This document shows positions 40,955 through 51,114 of a stretch of DNA of 64,000 bases, piece by piece. The position numbers were made by a program, and so were the translations under genes. The stretch lies in assembly GCF_913057115.1 (NCBI RefSeq), contig NZ_CAJXNN010000017.1, positions 1 to 64,000 on the forward strand. The letters run 5' to 3'. This stretch comes from an uncultured Roseovarius sp. (GTDB lineage: Bacteria; Pseudomonadota; Alphaproteobacteria; Rhodobacterales; Rhodobacteraceae). The number at the start of each line of letters is the position of its first letter. Position 1 is the stretch's first letter. The notes under the pieces were generated by a model. The model was not told the origin of the DNA and searched no databases. It worked only from the letters and a program-made list of their open reading frames with translations.

Positions 40955-42279
40955 CCGACGCATCGCTCAACTCTTCGGACGCCCCGCGCAAAGGGTCGCT
41001 CCATGTGCAGGACGCGCAAACCACGCGCCGCAACCGCGCCGAGGCCCGCTTCAAGGGCTATGGCATCGCCGCCATCCTCGTGGGCCTCTTCTTCCTCGTG
41101 GTGCTCGCGGTCTCTATCGTGCGCTCGGGCGCGCCCGCCTTTACACGCACCGTGGTGGATGTGCAGTTCACCATGAGTTCCGCACAGGTTCAGGCCGCAG
41201 AAAACGAATTGTTCAAGACCAAGGCCTATCAAACCGCCTTCATCGACGCGCTGAAAACCCAGCTTGATGCGCGTGGTATGCAGGTCGAGTTCGACAACGC
41301 GGCCATCGAACGCCTGCTGGGCAAGATCGGTGGCGATCTGCGAACCTTCTACGCCGAAAACCCCGACCAGATCGGGCAGGAGGTCTCGTTCCAGCTTCCG
41401 GCCTCGTCGCGCGTTGATCGCTACCTCAACGGCGACCTGACCCGTGATGACATCGAAGACAGCCGTTTCCTGATGAAAGCCGACCTTGATCTGGTCGATG
41501 CACTGGAAGAGGCCGGGATCATCCGTGGCGCCTTCAACTGGACCTTCATCACCGGCACCGACTCAGGGGTGGATAACCCCGGCGGGGCAGGGCTTGGGGC
41601 CTCCGTGATCGGCTCGTTCTTCATGATGCTGGTGGTTCTGGTCCTGTCGCTGCCCATCGGCGTCGCCGCCTCGATCTATCTCGAGGAATTTGCGCCGCAA
41701 AACAAGTTCACCGACCTGATCGAGGTGAACATCTCGAACCTCGCCGCCGTGCCGTCGATCGTTTTCGGTATCCTTGGCCTTGCGGTCTTCATCCAGTTCA
41801 TGCACCTGCCGCAATCCGCGCCGCTCGTGGGTGGCCTCGTGCTGACGCTGATGACCCTGCCAACGATCATCATCTCGACCCGCGCCTCGCTCAAATCCGT
41901 GCCGCCCTCCATTCGCGACGCGGCCCTTGGGGTCGGGGCCTCGAAAATGCAGGCGGTCTTCCACCACGTCCTGCCGCTCGCGATGCCCGGTATCCTGACC
42001 GGCACCATCATCGGCTTGGCCCAGGCGCTTGGCGAAACCGCGCCGCTACTACTCATCGGCATGGTCGGCTTTGTCGCCCGTGGCTACCCCGACGGCGTCA
42101 TGGCCGGCTTCACCGAAGCCAACTCCGCCATGCCCGCGCAAATCTACACATGGGCCGCCCGCGCCGACGCCAGCTTCTACGAGAAAGCCTGGGGCGGGAT
42201 CATCATCCTGCTGGCCTTCCTGCTCACCATGAATATCATCGCCATCATCCTGCGCCGCCGCTTCGAGCGCCGCTGGTAA
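40951..42279 (+). CDS. pstA: Phosphate ABC transporter permease PstA
   Basis: [42 protein letters not shown]. Confidence 0.93.
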   Translation: MTDASLNSSDAPRKGSLHVQDAQTTRRNRAEARFKGYGIAAILVGLFFLVVLAVSIVRSGAPAFTRTVVDVQFTMSSAQVQAAENELFKTKAYQTAFIDALKTQLDARGMQVEFDNAAIERLLGKIGGDLRTFYAENPDQIGQEVSFQLPASSRVDRYLNGDLTRDDIEDSRFLMKADLDLVDALEEAGIIRGAFNWTFITGTDSGVDNPGGAGLGASVIGSFFMMLVVLVLSLPIGVAASIYLEEFAPQNKFTDLIEVNISNLAAVPSIVFGILGLAVFIQFMHLPQSAPLVGGLVLTLMTLPTIIISTRASLKSVPPSIRDAALGVGASKMQAVFHHVLPLAMPGILTGTIIGLAQALGETAPLLLIGMVGFVARGYPDGVMAGFTEANSAMPAQIYTWAARADASFYEKAWGGIIILLAFLLTMNIIAIILRRRFERRW

Positions 42280-42296
42280 TCCGAGGGACAAACCCC

Positions 42297-43094
42297 ATGT
42301 ACGACGCACCAAACCTGGAGAGAACCGTGGCCCAAGACGACATCAAATTCGCCGCCCGCAAGGTGCAGGTCTACTACGGCGACACCCACGCCATCAAAGA
42401 CGTGGATGTCGACATCCAAGACAAGACCGTCACCGCCTTCATCGGTCCCTCGGGCTGCGGCAAGTCGACCTTCCTGCGCTGCCTCAACCGGATGAACGAC
42501 ACCATCGACGTCTGCCGCGTCGAAGGCGATATCAAGCTCGACGGCGAAGACATCTACGACAAGCGCGTCGACCCGGTGCAACTGCGCGCCAAGGTGGGCA
42601 TGGTCTTCCAGAAACCCAACCCTTTCCCCAAGTCGATCTACGACAACGTCGCCTACGGCCCGAAAATCCACGGCATGGCCAAGAACAAGGCCGAACTGGA
42701 CGAGATCGTCGAAAAGGCCCTGCGCCGCGGCGCCATCTGGGACGAGGTGAAAGACCGCCTCGATGCCCCCGGCACCGGCTTGTCGGGCGGTCAGCAACAG
42801 CGGCTCTGCATTGCCCGCGCCGTGGCCACCGAACCCGAAGTGCTGCTGATGGACGAGCCCTGCTCGGCGCTTGACCCGATCGCCACCGCACAGGTCGAGG
42901 AACTGATTGACGAGCTGCGCCAGAACTACTCGGTCGTGATCGTCACCCACTCCATGCAACAGGCTGCACGTGTAAGCCAGAAAACCGCCTTCTTCCACCT
43001 CGGCAACCTCGTCGAATTCGGCGAAACGGGCCATATTTTCACCAACCCCGAGGATGAGCGCACCGAAAGCTACATCACCGGCCGGATCGGCTAA
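42297..43094 (+). CDS. pstB: Phosphate ABC transporter ATP-binding protein PstB
   Basis: [37 protein letters not shown]. Confidence 0.96.
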   Translation: MYDAPNLERTVAQDDIKFAARKVQVYYGDTHAIKDVDVDIQDKTVTAFIGPSGCGKSTFLRCLNRMNDTIDVCRVEGDIKLDGEDIYDKRVDPVQLRAKVGMVFQKPNPFPKSIYDNVAYGPKIHGMAKNKAELDEIVEKALRRGAIWDEVKDRLDAPGTGLSGGQQQRLCIARAVATEPEVLLMDEPCSALDPIATAQVEELIDELRQNYSVVIVTHSMQQAARVSQKTAFFHLGNLVEFGETGHIFTNPEDERTESYITGRIG

Positions 43095-43105
43095 GGATAT
43101 TTGAG

Positions 43106-43831
43106 ATGAGCACCGACCAACACATCGCATCGGCCTTCGACCGCGACCTCGAAACCATTCAGGCCCAGATCATGAAAATGGGCGGACTGGTCGAAGAGGC
43201 GATCCTCAATGCCGCCAAATCGCTCGAAACCCGCGACGAGGAACTGGCCGAGGAGGTGCGCAAACGCGACAGCGCCATCGACCTGCTCGAAGAACAGATC
43301 AACGAGGAAGCCGCCCGCGTCATCGCCCTGCGCGCGCCCACCGCGATTGACCTGCGCCTGATCCTGTCGGTCATCAAGATTTCCGGCAATCTGGAACGTA
43401 TCGGTGACTACGCCAAGAACATGGCCAAACGCACCACCGTTCTGTCCAGCATGCCGCAAATCAATGGTGCCACCGCCGCCCTGCGCCGCATGGCGCGGGA
43501 AGTCGAACGCATGCTGCGCGATGTGCTGGATGCCTATATCCAACGCGATTCCGATCTGGCACAGGACGTCATGCACCGCGATCACGACGTCGATCAGATG
43601 TACAATGCGCTGTTCCGCGAATTCATCACCTTCATGATGGAAGACCCGCGCAACATCACCCCCTGCATGCACCTGCATTTCATCGCCAAGAACACCGAGC
43701 GCATGGGCGATCACGTGACCTCCATCGCCGAACAGGTGATCTATCTGGTCACCGGCGAAATGCCCGAAGACCCGCGCCCCAAAAGCGACAAGACCTCGCT
43801 GAACCCCGAATACTCCGAGCCCAAGGCGTAA
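43106..43831 (+). CDS. phoU: Phosphate signaling complex protein PhoU
   Basis: IQAQIMKMGGLVEEAILNAAKSL...RIGDYAKNMAKR. Confidence 0.95.
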   Translation: MSTDQHIASAFDRDLETIQAQIMKMGGLVEEAILNAAKSLETRDEELAEEVRKRDSAIDLLEEQINEEAARVIALRAPTAIDLRLILSVIKISGNLERIGDYAKNMAKRTTVLSSMPQINGATAALRRMAREVERMLRDVLDAYIQRDSDLAQDVMHRDHDVDQMYNALFREFITFMMEDPRNITPCMHLHFIAKNTERMGDHVTSIAEQVIYLVTGEMPEDPRPKSDKTSLNPEYSEPKA

Positions 43832-43849
43832 TTCTCAGGAAGTCCAAGC

Positions 43850-44539
43850 ATGTCCTCCGATCAACCCACCGTCCTGCTTGTCGAGGATGAACCGGCCCAA
43901 CGCGAAGTCTTGGCCTATAACTTGGAGGCCGAAGGCTTCCGCGTTTCCCGTGCCGAAAACGGCGAGGAAGCGCTGATGCTCGTCGAGGAGGGCGCGCCCG
44001 ACCTGATCGTGCTGGACTGGATGCTGCCCAATGTCTCTGGCATCGAGGTCTGCCGCCAACTCAAGACCCGCTCCGATACGCGCGGCGTGCCGATCATCAT
44101 GCTCTCGGCCCGCTCCGAGGAGGTGGACCGCGTGCGCGGCTTGGAAACCGGGGCTGACGACTACGTGGTCAAACCCTATTCCGTGGTCGAACTCATGGCC
44201 CGCGTCCGCGCCCAACTGCGCCGCTCCCGGCCCAGCACCGTGGGCGAACGTCTGGAATACGAAGATATCGTGCTCGATTCCGAAACCCACCGCGTCACCC
44301 GCGACGGCAAGGATCTCAAGCTCGGCCCGACCGAATTTCGCCTGCTGTCGACCTTCATGGAAAAACCGGGCCGCGTCTGGAGCCGCGAACAATTGCTCGA
44401 TCGCGTCTGGGGCCGCGACATCTATGTCGATACCCGCACCGTCGATGTCCATATCGGACGGCTGCGCAAAGCGCTCAGCAAACACGGCGGGGCCGACCCC
44501 CTGCGCACCGTGCGCGGCGCTGGCTACGCCTTGGGATAG
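43850..44539 (+). CDS. phoB: Phosphate regulon response regulator PhoB
   Basis: Receiver + OmpR/PhoB winged helix (LGPTEFRLLSTFMEKPGRVWSREQLLDRVWG). Confidence 0.95.
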   Translation: MSSDQPTVLLVEDEPAQREVLAYNLEAEGFRVSRAENGEEALMLVEEGAPDLIVLDWMLPNVSGIEVCRQLKTRSDTRGVPIIMLSARSEEVDRVRGLETGADDYVVKPYSVVELMARVRAQLRRSRPSTVGERLEYEDIVLDSETHRVTRDGKDLKLGPTEFRLLSTFMEKPGRVWSREQLLDRVWGRDIYVDTRTVDVHIGRLRKALSKHGGADPLRTVRGAGYALG

Positions 44540-44542
44540 GAT

Positions 44543-44624
44543 TTCGTACGACTCGTACGAAGGTCCGTCATGCCGTGTGGATTCTCGTACGAAACCCTTT
44601 GGGTAGGCGTACGACTCGTACGAA
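44543..44624. repeat. CGTACGA palindromic repeat cluster (three units) downstream of phoB
   Basis: TTCGTACGACTCGTACGAA (44543-44561), TCGTACGAAA (44585-44594), CGTACGACTCGTACGAA (44608-44624). Confidence 0.9.
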
Positions 44625-44732
44625 AACGCGCTGACATGAATACTTCGGCAAAACTGCATAACTGGCGCGCGCCAGCATATGACTTTTTCGCAAATGCTCC
44701 TTACGGACCTCTCATGATCTGCCTTGGGGATT

Positions 44733-44822
44733 GGGTATTCTTGCCAAGAAAAGCCGAAGCTATTCATCTTTCCAAAAATACTCTGGGGGAGGCGCCCGCA
44801 GGGCGGCGGGGGCAAAGCCCCC
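44733..44822. repeat. Dispersed intergenic repeat, two half-copies in inverted orientation plus GGGGGCAAAGCCCCC stem
   Basis: GGTATTCTTGCCAAGAAAAGCCGAAGC then TTCATCTTTCCAAAAATACTCTGGGGG and GGGGGCAAAGCCCCC (44808-44822). Confidence 0.85.
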
Positions 44823-44846
44823 AAAAAAATCCACCACCTCAATCCC

Positions 44847-45755
44847 TTAGCGGGGCAGGGGGTCTTCATCCTCGGTTTGGGTTGCCAGCCAATCGCGGAA
44901 CTTTACCAAAGCCGCATCGCGGGATTTCTCCACCGGCCAGACAAGGTGATAGGCCCCGGGGCTTTGCGTCGGCCCGCCCCAAGCGCGCACAAGCCGCCCA
45001 GTGGCCAAATCCTGCTCGGCCAGATAGTCGGGCAGAAGCGCCACGCCCAAGCCATGCAAGGCCGCCTGCGTGATGGTCGAAAACTGGTCATAGATCGTGC
45101 CGGTCACCTGCACGCCCTCGATACCATGGGCGGCAAACCACGCGGGCCAGGCCTCGGGCCGGGTTTCGATATGTAGAAGCGGCAGGCGCAGCAGGTCTTT
45201 CGGCTCGCCCGGGCTGAAATCGCGCCGCAACTCGGGCGCACAAACCGCCACCACCGCCTCGGATTTCAGGCGCATGGCCTGCGTGCCGGGCCAATCGGCT
45301 TGGCCAAAATGTATAGCTGCATCAAAGCCTTCTGAGGCAAAGTTAAACGGCTTTAGCCGGGTGGACAGGTTGATCGTGACCTCCGGATGCCGCCGCGCGA
45401 AATCGGCCAGGCGCGGCACCAGCCAGCGCATCCCGAAGGTGGGCAGAATAGCCAGATCAAGGCTACCGCCCGCCGGGTTCACCGTCAGTTTCATCGAGGC
45501 CTGTGAGATTTTCTGCAAGGCGCCGCGCACCTCGGCGGCATAGTCGCGCGCCTCGGGCGTCAGCCACATGCGACGCCCTTCGCGAATGATTATCTCCACC
45601 CCCAACTGGCTTTCCAGCGTCTGCAACTGGCGGCTTACGGCACTTTGGCTGAGGTTCAGTTCTTCCGCCGCAGCCGTCGCACTTCCCAGACGGTCCAGCG
45701 CTTCCAGCGCGCGCAGCGCAGTGGTTGAGGGCAGGAAGCGGCGGACAGGGGGCAT
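44847..45755 (-). CDS. LysR-family regulator (GcvA-like)
   Basis: LPSTTALRALEALDRLGSATAAAEELNLSQSAVSRQLQTLESQLGVEII. Confidence 0.92.
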   Translation of the reverse strand: MPPVRRFLPSTTALRALEALDRLGSATAAAEELNLSQSAVSRQLQTLESQLGVEIIIREGRRMWLTPEARDYAAEVRGALQKISQASMKLTVNPAGGSLDLAILPTFGMRWLVPRLADFARRHPEVTINLSTRLKPFNFASEGFDAAIHFGQADWPGTQAMRLKSEAVVAVCAPELRRDFSPGEPKDLLRLPLLHIETRPEAWPAWFAAHGIEGVQVTGTIYDQFSTITQAALHGLGVALLPDYLAEQDLATGRLVRAWGGPTQSPGAYHLVWPVEKSRDAALVKFRDWLATQTEDEDPLPR

Positions 45756-45860
45756 ATATGCGTTTACCTCATAGATGGTTGCAGAATTCGCGATATTTCT
45801 TAGCTGAAAGTTAAGCTATCGTACAGAAAACACGCAATTTCCGCATAAGGAGTGTGCCGT

Positions 45861-47084
45861 ATGAGCCTCGACGCCCCGAAACTCGCCCCGAAAGACAAGC
45901 CAGACCTTGGCTCTTTCGATTGGGCCGACCCGTTTTATCTTGAAAATCAACTGCTTGAAGAAGAGCGGATGATCGCGCAAAGCGCCCGCACTTTCGCGCA
46001 AGAAAATCTTCAGCCCCGTGTGATCCGCGCCTATGCCGAGGAACAGACCGACCCCGAGATCTTCCGCGAGATGGGCGAAATGGGCCTTTTGGGCACCACG
46101 ATTCCGGAAGAATATGGTGGATTGTCAGCGGGTTACGTCAGTTACGGCCTTGTCGCGCGCGAGATCGAACGCGTCGACTCCGGCTACCGCTCCATGATGA
46201 GTGTCCAATCCTCATTGGTCATGTATCCCATCTATGCCTACGGCAGTGAAGAGCAGCGCGCTAAGTACTTGCCGGGATTGGCAAAAGGCGAGTTGATCGG
46301 CTGTTTCGGCCTCACCGAACCCGACGCCGGATCGGACCCCGCCGCGATGAAAACCCGCGCCGAGAAGGTCGACGGCGGCTATCGAATCACCGGCTCCAAG
46401 ATGTGGATTTCCAACTCTCCCATCGCCGATGTTTTCGTCATCTGGGCCAAGTCCGATTCGCATGACGGCAAGATACGCGGCTTTGTTCTCGAAAAAGGAA
46501 TGAAGGGGCTCAGCGCCCCGAAAATCCAAGGAAAACAAAGCCTTCGCGCCTCGATCACAGGCGAGATCGTGATCGATGGCGTCGAAGTGGGCGAGGACGC
46601 GCTTTTGCCCAATGTCGAAGGTCTCAAGGGGCCTTTCGGATGCCTTAACCGTGCGCGCTATGGCATCGCCTGGGGCGTCATGGGCAGCGCCGAATTCTGC
46701 TGGCACGCCGCAAGACAGTACGGTTTGGACCGCCAACAGTTCCGTCGCCCTCTGGCGCAAACCCAACTTTACCAGAAAAAGCTTGCCGATATGCAAACAG
46801 AGATCGCACTGGGTCTTCAGGCGGCGTTAAGGGTTGGCCGCCTCATGGATGAGGCGAATGCCGCACCCGAGATGATTTCACTGATCAAGAGGAACAATTG
46901 CGGCAAGGCGCTCGACATCGCACGACAGGCCCGAGACATGCATGGTGGTAATGGAATTTCTGAGGAATTTCAGGTCATTAGGCATATGATGAACCTGGAA
47001 ACGGTCAACACCTACGAGGGCACGCACGACGTGCACGCCCTTATTTTGGGCCGTGCGCAAACAGGGTTGCAGGCGTTTTTCTGA
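45861..47084 (+). CDS. Acyl-CoA dehydrogenase, glutaryl-CoA dehydrogenase-like
   Basis: [49 protein letters not shown]...[18 protein letters not shown]. Confidence 0.92.
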   Translation: MSLDAPKLAPKDKPDLGSFDWADPFYLENQLLEEERMIAQSARTFAQENLQPRVIRAYAEEQTDPEIFREMGEMGLLGTTIPEEYGGLSAGYVSYGLVAREIERVDSGYRSMMSVQSSLVMYPIYAYGSEEQRAKYLPGLAKGELIGCFGLTEPDAGSDPAAMKTRAEKVDGGYRITGSKMWISNSPIADVFVIWAKSDSHDGKIRGFVLEKGMKGLSAPKIQGKQSLRASITGEIVIDGVEVGEDALLPNVEGLKGPFGCLNRARYGIAWGVMGSAEFCWHAARQYGLDRQQFRRPLAQTQLYQKKLADMQTEIALGLQAALRVGRLMDEANAAPEMISLIKRNNCGKALDIARQARDMHGGNGISEEFQVIRHMMNLETVNTYEGTHDVHALILGRAQTGLQAFF

Positions 47085-47191
47085 ACATGCCTCTTGCCAT
47101 GGATGGCAGGGCCGATACCTTGCCGTCCAAAAGACGCACAGAGCTGTGAAATGAATAATCGCAATGCAAATTTTGCCACGAAGAGACAGCC

Positions 47192-48451
47192 ATGAACGGG
47201 CTCGAATCCCTTTGGGCAGAAAGCACAGCCGAAAGAGTCTCGGCACAACGCTTGCGGGGCGACGATACCGCCGATCTGGCCATCATCGGAGGCGGTTTTA
47301 CCGGCTGCTCCGCCGCTCTTGAAGCTGCGGGGCAGGGGGCTGACGTTGCCCTGATCGAAGCGCAAACCATCGGGTACGGCGGGTCCGGGCGTAACGTCGG
47401 TCTGGTCAATGCGGGTTTGTGGCTGCCGCCCGATGACGTTTGCAAAATTCTGGGGCCAGAGGCGGGCGAGCATCTGAACCGCGCTTTGGCCGAAGCACCC
47501 GGTGCGGTTTTTGACATTATAAACCAATACGATATCGCCTGCGAACCCAAGCGGCAGGGCACATTGCACCTGGCCCATGCGCCCTCTGCCATGGCCCAGC
47601 TTGAATCGCGATACGCGCAAATGGAGGCGCGCGGCGCGCCCGTCACCCTGTTGGATGAAAACGAGGCCCAGGCCCGCACTGGGACGCGCCAAGTCCACGG
47701 TGCGCTTCACGACGCCCGCGCCGGGACAATACAGCCCTTGGCCTACGCGCAGGGCCTCGCCCGGGCAGCGCAGGGGCAGGGCGCGCGCATCTATGAGAAC
47801 ACGCCCGCGCTCTCGGCCGCGCAACATGGCGGGCAGTGGGTCATTCGCACAGCCAGCGGCAAACTCCGTGCGAAACGCCTGCTGGTGGCCACCAATGCTT
47901 ACCACGAGGGCATCCAGAATTTGACCATACCATCAACCTCGCGGGTGAATTTCTTCCAGTTGGCGACGGAACCCCTGGGCGACAATATCGCCAAAGATAT
48001 CTTGCCAGGGGGCGAAGGATGTTGGGATACCGGGCTGATCATGTCGTCACTGCGCCGTGACAACGCCGGCCGCATCATTCTGGGCGGCATGGGCGACGAC
48101 AAGGGGGTACAGGCGAACTGGGCGCGGCGCAAGCTGACCAAACTTTTCCCCGAGCTTTCCGCCGTCGAGGTCACGCATGCTTGGGCCGGACGCATCGCCA
48201 TGACCTTCGATCATCTGCCGCGCATCTTGAACATTGGGTCAAACGGCTTGGCCGTCTTTGGCTATTCTGGCCGCGGCATCGCGCCAGGTACGCTTTTCGG
48301 TGCCAGTACAGCGCGCGCGCTTCTCAGCGGGGACCACCGCGGATTGCCGATCGCACCGGTAGATTATCACCGTGAACGCCTGACGGGTATGAAATCGGCG
48401 ATCTTCGAGGCAGGGGCGCGGCTACGGCATATGATTGAAGGGCGGTGGTAG
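47192..48451 (+). CDS. FAD-dependent oxidoreductase (DAO/glycine oxidase-like)
   Basis: DLAIIGGGFTGCSAALEAAGQGADVALIEAQTIGYGGSGRNVGLVNAGLW. Confidence 0.9.
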   Translation: MNGLESLWAESTAERVSAQRLRGDDTADLAIIGGGFTGCSAALEAAGQGADVALIEAQTIGYGGSGRNVGLVNAGLWLPPDDVCKILGPEAGEHLNRALAEAPGAVFDIINQYDIACEPKRQGTLHLAHAPSAMAQLESRYAQMEARGAPVTLLDENEAQARTGTRQVHGALHDARAGTIQPLAYAQGLARAAQGQGARIYENTPALSAAQHGGQWVIRTASGKLRAKRLLVATNAYHEGIQNLTIPSTSRVNFFQLATEPLGDNIAKDILPGGEGCWDTGLIMSSLRRDNAGRIILGGMGDDKGVQANWARRKLTKLFPELSAVEVTHAWAGRIAMTFDHLPRILNIGSNGLAVFGYSGRGIAPGTLFGASTARALLSGDHRGLPIAPVDYHRERLTGMKSAIFEAGARLRHMIEGRW

Positions 48452-48630
48452 AGCCGATTGGCTCAACCCAAAATGCGCATAATCAGTATTATGTTGATTA
48501 TTGTGCAGCCCAAGAAAGTGCCCATCACCGGAAACTTCCTCAATACCCGCAGGCCCTTAGACCAATACCCTAAAGCTCTGGACGCAGATACCCCTAACGG
48601 TCTATCACTGGAATAAAGGGATGGTGATTT

Positions 48631-49065
48631 ATGACCTCAATTCTGATCCTCAATGGTCCGAACCTGAATTTGCTCGGCACGCGCCAGCCCGAGGTTTATG
48701 GGCAAACGACGCTTGCCGACATTCAAGCGCTCTGCGCCGAGACCGCCAAGGAGCTCGGTTGCGACATCACCTTTGAACAAAACAACTCTGAAGGCGCGCT
48801 CATTGATCTGATCCACGCCGCCCGCGAAACACACGACGGTATCATTCTCAACGCCGGGGCCTACACGCATACCTCGGTCGCCCTGATGGACGCCCTCGCC
48901 TCAGTCGAATTGCCCTGTATCGAGTTGCACCTGTCGAACATTCATGCACGCGAAGAGTTTCGCCACACCTCCTATATCTCGAAAGTGGCGCTTGGCGTGA
49001 TCTGCGGGTTTGGCGCCCAAGGCTATCCGCTGGCGATCCGCGCCTTACATGGCCATCTGGGGTAA
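48631..49065 (+). CDS. aroQ: Type II 3-dehydroquinate dehydratase
   Basis: [21 protein letters not shown]...[17 protein letters not shown]. Confidence 0.97.
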   Translation: MTSILILNGPNLNLLGTRQPEVYGQTTLADIQALCAETAKELGCDITFEQNNSEGALIDLIHAARETHDGIILNAGAYTHTSVALMDALASVELPCIELHLSNIHAREEFRHTSYISKVALGVICGFGAQGYPLAIRALHGHLG

Positions 49066-49069
49066 CCAC

Positions 49070-49813
49070 ATGATTGATCCGGCTCGTCTCAACAATCTGC
49101 TGAACGCGCCCGGTATCGAAGCCCTCTGGGACATGCATTGCCGACAGATGGCAGAATTCGGGTTCGACCGGTTGCTATATGGCTTTACCCGTTACCGCAC
49201 AGCAACAACGCTTGGAGATCCCGAGGATTTCGTCCTGCTCAGCAACCATGAGCCGGCCTATATCACAGGTTTCATCGAAGACCGGCTCTATGCCGATGCG
49301 CCGATGGTGAAATGGGCGCTGGAAAACGATGGCGCGTGCTCATGGTCGTGGATCCAGTCACTTGACCTGACACCCGCAGAACAAAACGTCTTGGCCTTCA
49401 ACAAGGCGCATGACGTCACGGCGGGCTATTCCGTCAGCTTCAAAAGCGTCTCACCACGCGCCAAGGGCGCCATCGCACTCACGGCTACGCCTGATCTCGA
49501 CCAGCAAGCGGTGGATGAGCTCTGGGCCGAACAAGGGGAAATCATCACTGCGCTCAATACCGTTGTCCATCTGCGCATCCTGTCCCTGCCCTATAATCCG
49601 CCCGGCCGCGCCTTGACGAAACGCCAGCGCGAGGTTCTGGAATGGGTCGGCGACGGAAAAACCGTGCAGGACACCGCACTCTTGATGGAACTGACCCCGG
49701 CCACCGTCGAAAAGCACCTCCGCTTGGCCCGCGAGGCGCTCAGCGTCGAGACCACCGCACAGGCGGTTCTGAAGGCGGCGTTTCACAATCAGATGTTCAT
49801 CGTCGAACGCTGA
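49070..49813 (+). CDS. LuxR-family regulator with autoinducer-binding-like domain (solo)
   Basis: N-terminal autoinducer-binding-like domain and C-terminal HTH LTKRQREVLEWVGDGKTVQDTALLMELTPATVEKHLRLAREAL; no luxI-like gene in the window. Confidence 0.85.
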   Translation: MIDPARLNNLLNAPGIEALWDMHCRQMAEFGFDRLLYGFTRYRTATTLGDPEDFVLLSNHEPAYITGFIEDRLYADAPMVKWALENDGACSWSWIQSLDLTPAEQNVLAFNKAHDVTAGYSVSFKSVSPRAKGAIALTATPDLDQQAVDELWAEQGEIITALNTVVHLRILSLPYNPPGRALTKRQREVLEWVGDGKTVQDTALLMELTPATVEKHLRLAREALSVETTAQAVLKAAFHNQMFIVER

Positions 49814-49929
49814 CCGAACCACGGCCCAATCTGCCGCTCGGAACTGCCTGGGACATGGGTCCGAAACCCTCTTTATACCTGGGGGGTAAGGAATCCCTGA
49901 CTTACATTACCTAAGGTAAACAGAGCAAA

Positions 49930-50141
49930 GTGACAGCGTTCCGTGAGTGGTGGCTTTAGCCTGGGAACATAAGGGATGCATTACCCCGGTATTTCGCGGC
50001 TCTGCATCTCTCGTCCTACTTGGACATCTGGTCGTCGGTTCTATTTTTCGAACCGGCGGTCAGGGTCACGACCGGCCCACTCATCCCCAAATACGGGCAG
50101 GTCAAAAATTAAGGTGCCGCCAAAACTGGCGGCACCTTTTT
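49930..50141 (+). ncRNA. Candidate structured RNA between luxR and tsf
   Basis: Nested complementary segments (TGAGTGG/CCACTCA, GATGCA/TGCATC, GTCC/GGAC, GGTCGT/ACGACC, CGGTTC/GAACCG) followed by a Rho-independent terminator. Confidence 0.4.
50113..50141. terminator. Bidirectional Rho-independent terminator (downstream of tsf)
   Basis: GGTGCCGCC-AAAACT-GGCGGCACC with TTTTT on + strand; T-rich flank also on - strand. Confidence 0.9.
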
Positions 50142-50164
50142 CTTTTTCAATTAGGAAGAAGAGC

Positions 50165-51040
50165 TTAGCCTTGAGCGGCCTTGGCGACCTCAGCGGCGAA
50201 ATCTTCTTCTTTTTTCTCGATGCCTTCGCCCACTTCAAGGCGAATGTATCCGATGATCTCGGCACCCGCTTCCTTGGCCGCAGCCTCGACCGTCAGGTCG
50301 GGGTTGATGACAAAGGACTGGCCCAGAAGCGTGACTTCCGACATGAACTTCTTCATGCGACCAACGATCATCTTTTCGATCACGTTGTCGGGCTTGCCGG
50401 ATTCCTTCGCGATGTCGATCTGAACCTGACGCTCTTTCTCGACCACGGCGGGATCCAGCGAGGCCTCGTCCAGCGCGGCGGGGTTGGTCGCCGCGATATG
50501 CATGGCAACCTGCTTGCCAAAGGATTCGTCACCACCTTTCAGGGCCACCAGAACGCCGATCTTGCCCATGCCGTCGGCCATGGCGTTGTGCACGTAGCTG
50601 ACAACGGTCTCGCCTTCGACTTTCGCCATTCGGCGCACGGACATGTTTTCGCCGATGGTGGCGATCTTGTCGGTGATGGTATCGGCCACGCTCTTGCCAC
50701 CAAGGTCAGCAGCGGTCAGCCCCTCCATGTCGTCAACGCCAAGTGCGGCGTTGGCGATGTCGCCAACCATGCTCTGGAACTCGGCGTTCTTGGCAACAAA
50801 GTCGGTCTCGGCGTTCACCTCGACGGCCACACCTGTGCCGCCGTCCACCTTGACGGCCACAAGGCCCTCGGCAGCGGTCCGGTCAGATTTCTTGGCGGCC
50901 TTGGCAAGGCCCTTGGTGCGCAGCCAATCGGTGGCGGCTTCCATGTCGCCATCGTTCTCGGACAATGCTTTTTTCGCGTCCATCATGCCTGCGCCCGTCG
51001 CGTCGCGCAGTTCTTTCACCATTGCAGCTGTGATCGCCAT
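50165..51040 (-). CDS. tsf: Translation elongation factor Ts
   Basis: [51 protein letters not shown]. Confidence 0.97.
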   Translation of the reverse strand: MAITAAMVKELRDATGAGMMDAKKALSENDGDMEAATDWLRTKGLAKAAKKSDRTAAEGLVAVKVDGGTGVAVEVNAETDFVAKNAEFQSMVGDIANAALGVDDMEGLTAADLGGKSVADTITDKIATIGENMSVRRMAKVEGETVVSYVHNAMADGMGKIGVLVALKGGDESFGKQVAMHIAATNPAALDEASLDPAVVEKERQVQIDIAKESGKPDNVIEKMIVGRMKKFMSEVTLLGQSFVINPDLTVEAAAKEAGAEIIGYIRLEVGEGIEKKEEDFAAEVAKAAQG

Positions 51041-51114
51041 ATCGGCTCTCCTTGAAAGTCAGGGAATGCGGGGCGTGGTATGCCCACGCCCCATGTCAAA
51101 TTCGTGAAAGCGGA

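Noticed and set aside
44808-44822. GGGGGCAAAGCCCCC followed by AAAAAAA as a terminator
   Set aside because: On the + strand the stem is followed by A rather than T, and on the minus strand the T-run precedes the stem, so it is not a standard intrinsic terminator; kept as part of the repeat element
47094-47110. TGCCAT-GG-ATGGCA palindrome after the acyl-CoA dehydrogenase gene
   Set aside because: Short isolated palindrome with no T-tract or repeat partner; compatible with chance
49976-51055. 359-aa + strand ORF across luxR-tsf spacer
   Set aside because: Mostly antisense to tsf; spacer part better explained as non-coding structured sequence and terminator
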